A stretch of DNA of 5,696 bases from Kiritimatiellia bacterium (GTDB taxonomy: Bacteria; Verrucomicrobiota; Kiritimatiellia; JAAZAB01): assembly GCA_018400335.1 (NCBI GenBank), contig JAGYMT010000145.1:1-5696 (forward strand), in the 5' to 3' direction. A program made the translations under genes and the position numbers. The notes beneath the pieces were generated by a model that saw nothing but the letters and a program-made list of their open reading frames with translations, was not told the origin of the DNA and did no database searches. Positions 1-5,680 of this stretch are shown in pieces (positions within the stretch are counted from its first letter, which is position 1; each line of letters begins with the position of its first letter).

Positions 1-59
1 TCACATGGAGAATTGGAAGGATGCAGTGACGAGGCAGGCAAAGAAGCACCTTTCTTAAA

Positions 60-99
60 AATCCAGCATTCCAACATTCCACTATTCCATTATTCCTGT
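60..99. repeat. 8-bp-periodic ATTCC tandem repeat
   Basis: The pentamer ATTCC recurs at 68-72, 76-80, 84-88 and 92-96, exactly eight bases apart. A degenerate first copy (AATCC) sits at 60-64, giving about five units of the form ATTCCANN. The segment at 6-23 (TGGAGAATTGGAAGGATG) has the opposite orientation, with TGGA/TTGGAA blocks also eight bases apart. It matches the reverse complement of 64-81 at 13 of 18 positions, so the two segments could form an imperfect hairpin around 24-63. The array is AT-richer than the flanking genes and lies upstream of the metallo-hydrolase. Its function is unknown; it looks like a small intergenic repeat rather than a regulatory site. Confidence 0.6.
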
Positions 100-182
100 C
101 CCTATGGGACGACAGTGAATCAGCGCAAAGGATGCGGATTGAAAACTGTCCTTGCTTGACTCAAACAGGTTATGACCGCAAT

Positions 183-812
183 ATGGCCGCCATGAATATT
201 GAAACCATTACCGTGGGACCGCTTGGCACAAACTGCTACATCGTGTGGAATGACCCGGGCCGGGTCATGGTCGTTGATCCCGGCGATAACAGCCCCGTGA
301 TCCTGGATTTCCTGACGAAACAGCGCCTCGTTGTGGCGGCTTACATTGCCACCCACGGGCACGTGGATCATATCAGCGCGCTGGCCGCCTTACACAGGGC
401 GCTGCCGGCTCCCATCGGAATGTCAAGCGCCGATGAAGCATGGGCTTTCAATCAGGGCAATCGCCTGCCCCCTCTGTACGGGGTGCCTGAGCGGCCCGCG
501 GAGATCTCGATTTGGCTGGAAGACGGCGTGGAATTCGACATGATCGGCGTGAAATACACTGTCATCGCAACGCCGGGCCATTCACCCGGCTGTGTTTGCC
601 TCCATTTTCCGGGAGAAAACGTCCTCTTTGCCGGGGATACTCTTTTCAGGGGCTCCATCGGGAGAACTGATCTGCCCTGCAGCGATCAGCAAGCAATGGA
701 GCGCTCGCTATCCAAGCTGGCCGGTCTGCCGCCGGAAACACAGGTCTTTCCGGGACACGGCCCATCCACAACCATCAAACACGAGCTGAACGCCAATCCT
801 TTCTTGCAATAA
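183..812 (+). CDS. Metallo-beta-lactamase-fold hydrolase (YcbL/glyoxalase II-like)
   Basis: This is a soluble cytoplasmic hydrolase of the metallo-beta-lactamase superfamily, about 209 residues, close to the usual length of short YcbL/GloB-like members. Numbering from the ATG at 183, the metal-binding motif THGHVDH gives H58, H60, D62 and H63. The other ligands are H133 (TPGHSPG), the bridging D152 (AGDTLF) and H192 (FPGHGPST). The opening VGPLGTNCYIV and the GSIGRTDLP segment are typical of this group. Members hydrolyse thioesters such as S-lactoylglutathione or related substrates; the substrate here cannot be read from sequence. The glyoxalase II C-terminal helical domain is absent, so true GloB is unlikely. 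The start is uncertain: in-frame ATGs occur at 132, 183 and 192. Homology begins near 192, and none has a well-spaced Shine-Dalgarno sequence (AAAGG directly abuts 132). The degraded transporter begins four bases after the stop. Confidence 0.88.
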   Translation: MAAMNIETITVGPLGTNCYIVWNDPGRVMVVDPGDNSPVILDFLTKQRLVVAAYIATHGHVDHISALAALHRALPAPIGMSSADEAWAFNQGNRLPPLYGVPERPAEISIWLEDGVEFDMIGVKYTVIATPGHSPGCVCLHFPGENVLFAGDTLFRGSIGRTDLPCSDQQAMERSLSKLAGLPPETQVFPGHGPSTTIKHELNANPFLQ

Positions 813-816
813 AACC

Positions 817-1284
817 ATGGCTGACCGCTATGGTCGCAAGCTGATGGTTTGCCGAGCCATGGTTGCCGGTTCGGTGACGCTTCTCCCGATGTCCTATGCA
901 AGAACGATTCCGGAGCTGTTGCTGTGCCGGCTCCTGCAGGGTGCATTCAGCGGCACCTTTCCCGCCAGCATAGCACTGGTAGCCAGCGTGGTGCCGCGAC
1001 GCCGCAGCGGTTTTGCGCTGGGCATGATGCAGGCAGCAGTGTTCATAGGCAGCACCATAGGCCCCTTCTTCGGAGGAATGGCCGCTGACGCGTTCGGATA
1101 CCGCGTGAGCTTTCGCCTGAGCAACAGCATGGCCAACTCCTCATTCCCCTTGGTGGTCAAGGACTTCGGAATCAACCCGATGCACCTGAACAGCATGACG
1201 GGCACAATCATGGCCGTCTCAGCGGTGGCTGCCGCATTTTCCGCCGGCATACTGGGTCATAATGGTGATGGCATATTTTCATGA
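817..1284 (+). pseudogene. Decayed MFS multidrug-efflux transporter (MdtG-like remnant)
   Basis: A 155-codon open frame carries pieces of a major-facilitator drug transporter in the right order but with gaps. It opens on the loop 2-3 signature (ADRYGRK, residues 2-8), so helices 1-2 are missing. Helix 3, helix 4 with the motif-B arginine (RLLQG, R38) and helix 5 with motif C (GSTIGPFFGG, residues 78-87) follow. After GYRVSF (94-99) the sequence jumps to NSMANSSFPLVV (103-114) and LNSMTG (124-129), which in intact relatives lie in helices 7-8. Helix 6, the cytoplasmic loop and much of helix 7 are therefore missing. The frame ends after helix 8, losing helices 9-12. A full-length transporter has about 400 residues. 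There is no ribosome binding site, and the ATG is simply an internal methionine. It cannot form a working 12-helix carrier, so I read it as a relic. An expressed mini-membrane protein is possible but less likely. Confidence 0.75.
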
Positions 1285-1327
1285 TCCCCGGAGCTTGCGC
1301 AATAAAAACGCAACGGGACGAACGGGC

Positions 1328-3832
1328 TCAGTCGGGCCTCGTCGCTCCAAGACGCAGGACGGGCAGGATGTTCTGCTCAAGTGTCGGGTTGAGATCGAAC
1401 AGCACGAAGCCGCGCAGACCGAGCCGCCGTGCCATGGCGATCTGGTCAATCACCTGGTCGGCCGCAAGCCGGCTCTCGGACGTCGTGACCCCGATACCGG
1501 TATATATCCGGTCCTTCGATCCGGGCAGGGCGGCCTGCCTCGTGAGCATCTCGTTGAAAGACGCCATATCCTGCGCGTAGTTCATGGGAACCACGAAATC
1601 CACCAGCCCCTCGCGAAGCCAAAATCCCCAGTCCTGTCCCACGCTCCGCGCGCATACCGGATAGGTGGAATAAACCGCGGCCGACAGCTTCACATCCGGG
1701 TTGATCCGCCTCGTCTCCGAACGCACGCGTCTCACGAAATCAGTGATCTGGCCGGTCCGCCATTTGCGGAATTCCTCGCGAAAACGACCCGTAGCGGCGC
1801 TCGCGGGCCAGCCGGAGACGGATTTCCCGATATCCCGCTCGAAACGAAGTCTGCACCCTTCACAATAGCAGGAGGCGGAATCAGGATATCGCACGTAGTC
1901 AAGATGCACACCATTGATCTTATAGCGGCGGACAAGATCCGCCACGGCCTCAACTTCCATTGTCACGTTCTCCGGGTGCGAAGGACACAGCCAGTCGAGC
2001 GTGATCCCTTTCACGGAGCGCTGCAGTCTGCCTTCCTTCTCAAGGCTCTTAATCCATGCCCGGCTCCCGTTGTTGCCCAGGTTCCAGCATACCTTCCACG
2101 CATGCACTTCAACCCCGCTCTTCCGGGCCGCCTCGACACACGACTCGATCTGATCGCCGTAGGTCTTGAAGATATGCGAGCCTGGCACAACGCCGCTCCG
2201 GTAATGAGCCGCGCCCGGCCATAGCACATTCGGAAACACCGCTCCTATCCCGCTCTCCGCGAGCAGCCTGCACGTCCTGTCCCAATCGCCCGGATACAAT
2301 CCCAGCCCGGAATGATTCCATACCCCGCGGAATTCCCCCTTCATCGGCCGCTGCACCCTGGCATAGGCATCGAGCATGGTCCGTCGCAGCGCTGCCGCGG
2401 AATCAAGCACATCGGGGAATTGCCGGGCCATCCAGGCGTCGGATATGTCACCGAACAGGCGCCGTCCGTCCGCAAGCAACCTGCTGACGGCCGCCTCATC
2501 ACGGCTCCCGGCCGCGCGGCGCGACAGTCCCACCAGCGCGCCGTGGAAACTGCCATAGCCACCCACTCTTCCCGCACCCATCATCGCGGACCGAGCTGCG
2601 GCGCGCCAGGTCGATGGATCGAGAAATCCAAGAAGACCCGCAAGCATTCTCTTCTTGTTCTCGTCGTCGCCATCGAGGAGTATATGGGTCATCCAGAACC
2701 CGCGCCCGGTCTGCACCCAGGCGGGGTCCCGCCCGGCGTTCCCGCCCGCGCCCCGCCAGTGCGCGATTACGCGCGATTCGCGCCCCAGGGGACGGACCGG
2801 CCGGATATTCCGCGAATCCTGAAACACGGCCGCCGGGAGATGCTCAGGGGCATCAGCCGTGAACCGGAAACTGCTCCACTGGCCAGGACTGCTCTCCGGA
2901 GTGTAGTCGCCGAGCTCCACGCCCATCAGCTTGGCAAGGCCCGGCGAGGACGAGTAAAACACCATCAGCCTGCCGCCGCGCCGTGCAAAAGCATCCAGCC
3001 GCGCGATCACGGACTCGGGTGGAGACGGGTTGTACGGCAGCACGGCCACGCGCGATCGGGCAAGACCGCCCGCAGCCACATCCTCATCGCACATCAACGC
3101 ATAGCTGATCCCGAGCTCATCAAGCCACCTGCCCGTGCGGCGCGACGCACTGCGAGCCGCGCTCCGTTCTGAAGCATCCGGCGCTGACAAACTGCCCTCC
3201 ACCAGGGCGACATCGCAGATGCGCGCCCGCAGAGAATACAGGTCAACGTGCGTGTCAAGATCCAAAGCGCTCGTGAAGCTGATCCGCAGGCCCGATATCC
3301 TGTTCCAACCCGCCGGCCTCCCCTCGACCGCGGCTCGCTTGATTTGAAATGAAAGAGTGTGCCGCGCGCCCTTGCCCAGCGGAACGATCCACAGGCGCCA
3401 GCCCGCCCCGCTTTTCAAGTAGACCCCGATGGTGCGGACAACATCCGGGCGCGGACACGCCACTTCCAGCTCAAGCACATGGTAGTCAGACAGATCGAGG
3501 CTGACCTCGCGGTCCCAGAACATCCGGCTCAAACCGGATTGATTGAATTGGCAGGGGAAACGAACTCCTGTGCCCCCGGCATCCAGAACCGCAGGCGCGC
3601 GCGTCGAGCGGCCGCCCGGAGAAGAGACCGATGTCTCCGTACCCGTCGCGCCGCCGGTCCAGAAAGACCCTCCTGAACCCCGGGCCCGGATTGAAAAGAC
3701 ATCCAGATCACGCACCGTATCCGCGCGAACCGGCACAGCCGCGAAAACCAGCATCAGAAGAAGAATGACAAGCGCGCTCGCATTCGGCATCCGACGCCAC
3801 CCCGCAGGATAGCATAACAATCTCTCATTCAT
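1328..3832 (-). CDS. Secreted GHL10-type glycoside hydrolase-like protein (YngK/DUF187 family) with GATase-like domain
   Basis: A large exported protein, 834 residues from the ATG at 3832. Residues 15-37 form a signal peptide: a hydrophobic stretch (ALVILLLMLVFAAV) ending VRA before DT, preceded by RR. Residues about 44-204 are beta-rich and resemble a jelly-roll carbohydrate-binding module. Residues about 229-404 look like the GATase/beta-galactosidase-trimerisation fold (VAVLPYNPSPP; RRGGRLMVFYSSSP). A helical linker follows. Residues about 497-826 match the GHL10 barrel: KGEFRGVWNHSG, GVHLDYVRYP with candidate acid D645, CYCEGC (655-660), LSAAVYS and DFVVPMNYAQD. The family is related to TIM-barrel glycosidases and is thought to act on polysaccharides; the substrate is unknown. 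The start could instead be the ATG at 3790, which has GGGGTGG six bases upstream but would give a signal peptide without basic residues. The frame stays open to an ATG at 3940, but that lies upstream of the likely promoter. The gene is transcribed away from the NusG-like operon. Confidence 0.85.
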   Translation of the reverse strand: MNERLLCYPAGWRRMPNASALVILLLMLVFAAVPVRADTVRDLDVFSIRARGSGGSFWTGGATGTETSVSSPGGRSTRAPAVLDAGGTGVRFPCQFNQSGLSRMFWDREVSLDLSDYHVLELEVACPRPDVVRTIGVYLKSGAGWRLWIVPLGKGARHTLSFQIKRAAVEGRPAGWNRISGLRISFTSALDLDTHVDLYSLRARICDVALVEGSLSAPDASERSAARSASRRTGRWLDELGISYALMCDEDVAAGGLARSRVAVLPYNPSPPESVIARLDAFARRGGRLMVFYSSSPGLAKLMGVELGDYTPESSPGQWSSFRFTADAPEHLPAAVFQDSRNIRPVRPLGRESRVIAHWRGAGGNAGRDPAWVQTGRGFWMTHILLDGDDENKKRMLAGLLGFLDPSTWRAAARSAMMGAGRVGGYGSFHGALVGLSRRAAGSRDEAAVSRLLADGRRLFGDISDAWMARQFPDVLDSAAALRRTMLDAYARVQRPMKGEFRGVWNHSGLGLYPGDWDRTCRLLAESGIGAVFPNVLWPGAAHYRSGVVPGSHIFKTYGDQIESCVEAARKSGVEVHAWKVCWNLGNNGSRAWIKSLEKEGRLQRSVKGITLDWLCPSHPENVTMEVEAVADLVRRYKINGVHLDYVRYPDSASCYCEGCRLRFERDIGKSVSGWPASAATGRFREEFRKWRTGQITDFVRRVRSETRRINPDVKLSAAVYSTYPVCARSVGQDWGFWLREGLVDFVVPMNYAQDMASFNEMLTRQAALPGSKDRIYTGIGVTTSESRLAADQVIDQIAMARRLGLRGFVLFDLNPTLEQNILPVLRLGATRPD

Positions 3833-3837
3833 TAGAA

Positions 3838-3849
3838 TTGGTGAACCAA
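3838..3849. promoter_or_regulatory. 12-bp palindrome, candidate operator
   Basis: TTGGT-GA-ACCAA is a perfect inverted repeat with 5-bp arms and a 2-bp centre. It lies just upstream of the GHL10-protein start at 3832, inside the likely leader of that gene, and 7 bp upstream of the proposed -35 of the rightward operon. This position suits a dimeric helix-turn-helix repressor that blocks leftward transcription or modulates the divergent pair. The binding protein is unknown, and a palindrome this short can also occur by chance. Confidence 0.35.
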
Positions 3850-3856
3850 AACCCCC

Positions 3857-3885
3857 TTGCCTTGTCCGATTGCGATCATTATAGT
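3857..3885 (+). promoter_or_regulatory. Sigma70-type promoter for the NusG-like/HAD operon
   Basis: A -35 box TTGCCT (3857-3862, 4 of 6 consensus) and a -10 box TATAGT (3880-3885, 5 of 6) are separated by 17 bp. The expected transcription start is near 3892. That leaves only about 8 nt before the ATG at 3900 but about 29 nt before the ATG at 3921, which supports 3921 as the real start. Confidence 0.5.
3878..3883 (-). promoter_or_regulatory. Leftward -10 hexamer for the GHL10 gene
   Basis: Read on the minus strand this is TATAAT, a perfect -10 hexamer that overlaps the rightward -10 box by four bases. The 17-bp-spaced -35 position (3901-3906, minus strand CTTTCA) is only a 3 of 6 match, so this half of the divergent promoter is weaker or needs an activator. 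The predicted start near 3871 gives a leader of about 39 nt to the ATG at 3832 and places the palindrome at 3838-3849 within it. Confidence 0.4.
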
Positions 3886-3904
3886 ATTGCCCCGGAACAA
3901 TGAA

Positions 3905-3911
3905 AGAAGGA
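3905..3911 (+). promoter_or_regulatory. Shine-Dalgarno site deciding the NusG-like start
   Basis: AGAAGGA lies nine bases before the ATG at 3921, a good spacing. It sits downstream of the alternative ATG at 3900 and so cannot serve it. This is the main reason for preferring 3921. Confidence 0.6.
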
Positions 3912-3920
3912 TTTTTCAAG

Positions 3921-4478
3921 ATGGCAGATACGGATTGCACTCAACCCGTTGCGACAGCGGAAATAAACGGCGACGACAACGAGGCTCACCCGGAGTCGGC
4001 GCCCTGGCACGTGCTGCACGTCCGCCCGCGGTGCGAGAAGAAGATGGCCGATTACTGTGAGTCGTCCGGAATCAATCATTATCTACCGCTGCGCGCGGAG
4101 CGAAAGATCTACCAGCGCCGGCGGGTTGAATTCAAGAAACCCCTCTTCGCTGGCTACGTTTTCGCGCAATTCGGGCCCACACTGCGCGCGACCGCGCTCA
4201 AGAGCGGACAAATTGTCAGGATCATCGAGGCGCCGGACCAGGCTCGGCTGCTTGACGAGCTCGATCAGGTTCGAAAGGCGCTCGATGCCAATCCTGTCCT
4301 TGCCGCGTGCCCCGCGATAACGCAAGGGACGAGGGTGAGAATCACCTCCGGTCCTTTCATGGGGCTCGATGGGATCGTCTCAACAATTAAGGGACAGACC
4401 CGGGTGATGCTCAATGTGGACATAATAGGCCAGGCTGTTCCCGTGGAGGCCGGCATGGAAATGCTGGAACGACTATGA
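3921..4478 (+). CDS. NusG-family transcription elongation/antitermination factor (RfaH/UpxY-like paralogue)
   Basis: A cytoplasmic transcription factor of the NusG family, 185 residues from the ATG at 3921. The N-terminal NGN domain, which contacts the RNA-polymerase clamp, spans about residues 29-118. It opens with WHVLHVRPRCEKK and contains the family hallmark PLFAGYVFAQF (74-84). A C-terminal KOW domain follows, starting GTRVRITSGPFMGLDGIV (136-153). Residues 1-28 are an acidic, low-homology leader. Housekeeping NusG usually lies next to secE and the L11/L1 ribosomal genes. Here the partner is a sugar-phosphate phosphatase, so this is more likely a specialised paralogue such as RfaH, UpxY or LoaP, which promote read-through of polysaccharide or secondary-metabolite operons. 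No ops-like recruitment sequence was recognised in the short leader. Its stop overlaps the next start (ATGA), implying translational coupling. Paralogue status is inferred from context and divergence. Confidence 0.87.
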   Translation: MADTDCTQPVATAEINGDDNEAHPESAPWHVLHVRPRCEKKMADYCESSGINHYLPLRAERKIYQRRRVEFKKPLFAGYVFAQFGPTLRATALKSGQIVRIIEAPDQARLLDELDQVRKALDANPVLAACPAITQGTRVRITSGPFMGLDGIVSTIKGQTRVMLNVDIIGQAVPVEAGMEMLERL

Positions 4479-5014
4479 CGCCGATTCAACCGCGAAAGTG
4501 TGTTTTTTTCGACAGGGACGGCATCGTGAACGAGTCGCCGGGGCCCGGCCGCTACGTCACGCGCCGTGAGGATTTCCATGTGCTGCCGGAGTTCATCGAA
4601 TCGCTGCGCAAGGCCCGGCAGCACGGCTACTGCGCCGTGATAATCACCAACCAGCGGGCTGTCGCGAAGGGATTGATAACGGTGGCGGCGCTTGAACAGA
4701 TACACATCTTACTCGAGGACCTGCTCTGGAAGGAGCATTCCCTGAGCCTGCTGGACATAGCCTACTGTCCCCACGAAACAGGGGTGTGCCAGTGCCGCAA
4801 GCCACTGCCCGGCATGCTCACAGGCATGGCGCGCCGGCACGGAATAGACCTCCGGGCATCATGGATGATCGGGGACTCGTCCACCGACATCGAGGCCGGG
4901 CGGCGTGCCGGCTGCCGGACCATTCTCGCGGGAACCGGCGCGCCAGGAGAAGGGGCCGACAGGCAAGCGCCCTCCATGCGCGAACTCCCCGCCCTTCTCG
5001 ATGAAGTGCTCTGA
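4475..5014 (+). CDS. HAD-IIIA phosphatase, D-glycero-D-manno-heptose 1,7-bisphosphate phosphatase-like (GmhB-like)
   Basis: A soluble HAD-superfamily phosphatase of 179 residues, the normal GmhB/HisB-N size. Motif I is FFDRDGIVN, with nucleophile D13 and acid/base D15. Motif II is IITNQ (T58). Motif III is the CRKP lysine (K109), and motif IV is GDSSTD (D134, D138). A zinc loop CPHETGVCQC supplies C98, H100, C105 and C107, the feature that links GmhB with the HisB phosphatase domain. GmhB removes the C1 or C7 phosphate of heptose bisphosphate on the way to ADP- or GDP-heptose, used in lipopolysaccharide core or S-layer/capsule glycans. The loop is short (four residues between H and the second C), and the usual NQSG after motif II reads NQRA, so a different sugar-phosphate substrate is possible. 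There is no histidine operon nearby to favour HisB. The start overlaps the stop of the upstream NusG-like gene. Confidence 0.85.
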   Translation: MTPIQPRKCVFFDRDGIVNESPGPGRYVTRREDFHVLPEFIESLRKARQHGYCAVIITNQRAVAKGLITVAALEQIHILLEDLLWKEHSLSLLDIAYCPHETGVCQCRKPLPGMLTGMARRHGIDLRASWMIGDSSTDIEAGRRAGCRTILAGTGAPGEGADRQAPSMRELPALLDEVL

Positions 5015-5072
5015 AGTTGGCGCGGGCTGTTTTCGGCCAATGAGCCGGCAAGGAAAGCGAGTCGGCGCCACG

Positions 5073-5105
5073 ACAGGGATAACGGCTCAGTCAGCCCCGT
5101 CCTGT
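5073..5105. terminator. Candidate stem-loop between convergent genes
   Basis: ACAGG (5073-5077) pairs with CCTGT (5101-5105), and inside it ACGG (5082-5085) pairs with CCGT (5097-5100), leaving a four-base bulge on the left. Only a short T-run (TTT, 5105-5107) follows. A second inverted repeat, TGAGCCG (5041-5047) with CGGCTCA (5083-5089), competes with it. The position between the stops at 5014 and 5150 fits a terminator, but the structure is not a classic intrinsic one. Confidence 0.25.
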
Positions 5106-5149
5106 TTCAGCTTTCTCAATCAGGCTTGAGCCTCCGGGTATTTCGCAAT

Positions 5150-5680
5150 TCACGGTTGACACCCGAAATGCCGCAGCTTGTCGGAAAGGTAGCCGTCAAT
5201 GCCGGGAAGGTCCCCGGGATGCACGGAGATCAGGTGCTTCCCCTCCTGCTGATAGAGCATCTGTTTCTTGTACATACTCATCTTATACTGCGGCGTATCA
5301 AGCCCCCAATACTCGATATACACGTCCAATTCCGGCAGGTAGAAATCCGGTCTGATCTGGAACTCCCCGATTATCCGGAACTTCGCGTCATAGCGGTATG
5401 CAATGCCCCGAGCCGCGAGCCATTCCGCGATGCGGCGTTCGCCTTTCGACTGAACCACCGTGCCGTCAAGAGCCTCGATTGTCTTGTTGAGCTCGACCTG
5501 GGTTTCGAAATTGCGCCGATCAAGAAAGACCTCGTCGAAACAGCGGTCGCAATACACGCGCTGAAAGGCACCGTTTGAACGGGCATATTCCTCCTCCGAG
5601 ACAGGCGCATTGCACCGCAGGCAGCGGTGCTGCACGCCGGTTTCCTCATCCGCGGCGGCTTGATCAATCGCATCCGCCAC
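5150..5680 (-). CDS. Zinc-ribbon protein with PD-(D/E)XK-like nuclease domain
   Basis: A 176-residue protein read from a GTG at 5680. The frame stays open to the window edge with alanine-rich codons, so the true start may lie outside and the gene may be partial. Residues 20-47 form a four-cysteine zinc ribbon (CLRC at 20-23, CDRC at 44-47). A restriction-endonuclease-like fold follows: SKGERRIAEWLAARGIAYRY (78-97, helix with E81), RPDFYLPELDVYIEYWG (110-126, with D112 and E123) and a helix YKMSMYKKQMLY (132-143). Similar cores occur in DUF559/Vsr-like nucleases and as C-terminal extensions of UvrD/HelD-type helicases. The usual E-X-K is E-Y-W here, and K138/K139 in the following helix may replace the lysine. 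It probably binds or cuts nucleic acid in the cytoplasm; the specific role is unknown. It is convergent with the HAD gene, and no partner gene is visible. Confidence 0.72.
   Translation of the reverse strand: MADAIDQAAADEETGVQHRCLRCNAPVSEEEYARSNGAFQRVYCDRCFDEVFLDRRNFETQVELNKTIEALDGTVVQSKGERRIAEWLAARGIAYRYDAKFRIIGEFQIRPDFYLPELDVYIEYWGLDTPQYKMSMYKKQMLYQQEGKHLISVHPGDLPGIDGYLSDKLRHFGCQP

Noticed and set aside
2..58. Short open stretch ending TAA at 56-58 that could be the C-terminus of an upstream gene
   Set aside because: It is only about 18 codons inside the window, overlaps the inverted repeat element and shows no recognisable motif.
1..162. Frame-1 open stretch running through the ATTCC array to a TGA near 160
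   Set aside because: The 8-bp periodicity is incompatible with codon-level selection, and the translation resembles no known family. Openness here is easily due to chance.
1285..1327. Possible terminator TTGCG/CGCAA between the MFS relic and the GHL10 gene
   Set aside because: The 5-bp stem with a 9-base A-rich loop lacks a following U-tract; too weak to call.
1262..2224. 320-codon plus-strand open frame
   Set aside because: It lies antisense to the GHL10 barrel, whose minus-strand frame carries clear family motifs. The plus-strand translation is arginine/proline/histidine-rich without domains, as expected of a shadow frame in GC-rich DNA.
2312..3172. 286-codon plus-strand open frame
   Set aside because: Antisense shadow of the GATase-like and linker part of the GHL10 protein. 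No start signal and no recognisable motif.
3900..3920. Upstream ATG at 3900 as the start of the NusG-like gene
   Set aside because: It lies about 8 nt from the predicted transcription start, has no ribosome binding site, and the good Shine-Dalgarno at 3905-3911 serves the ATG at 3921 instead.
5137..5172. 9-bp inverted repeat (GGTATTTCG with CGAAATGCC) near the end of the zinc-ribbon gene
   Set aside because: The 18-base loop, one wobble pair and overlap with the coding end make it a weak hairpin. No T-run follows on either strand.
5126..5578. 150-codon plus-strand open frame opposite the zinc-ribbon protein
   Set aside because: The minus strand has the zinc-ribbon cysteines and the nuclease-fold motifs; the plus-strand product has no such pattern.
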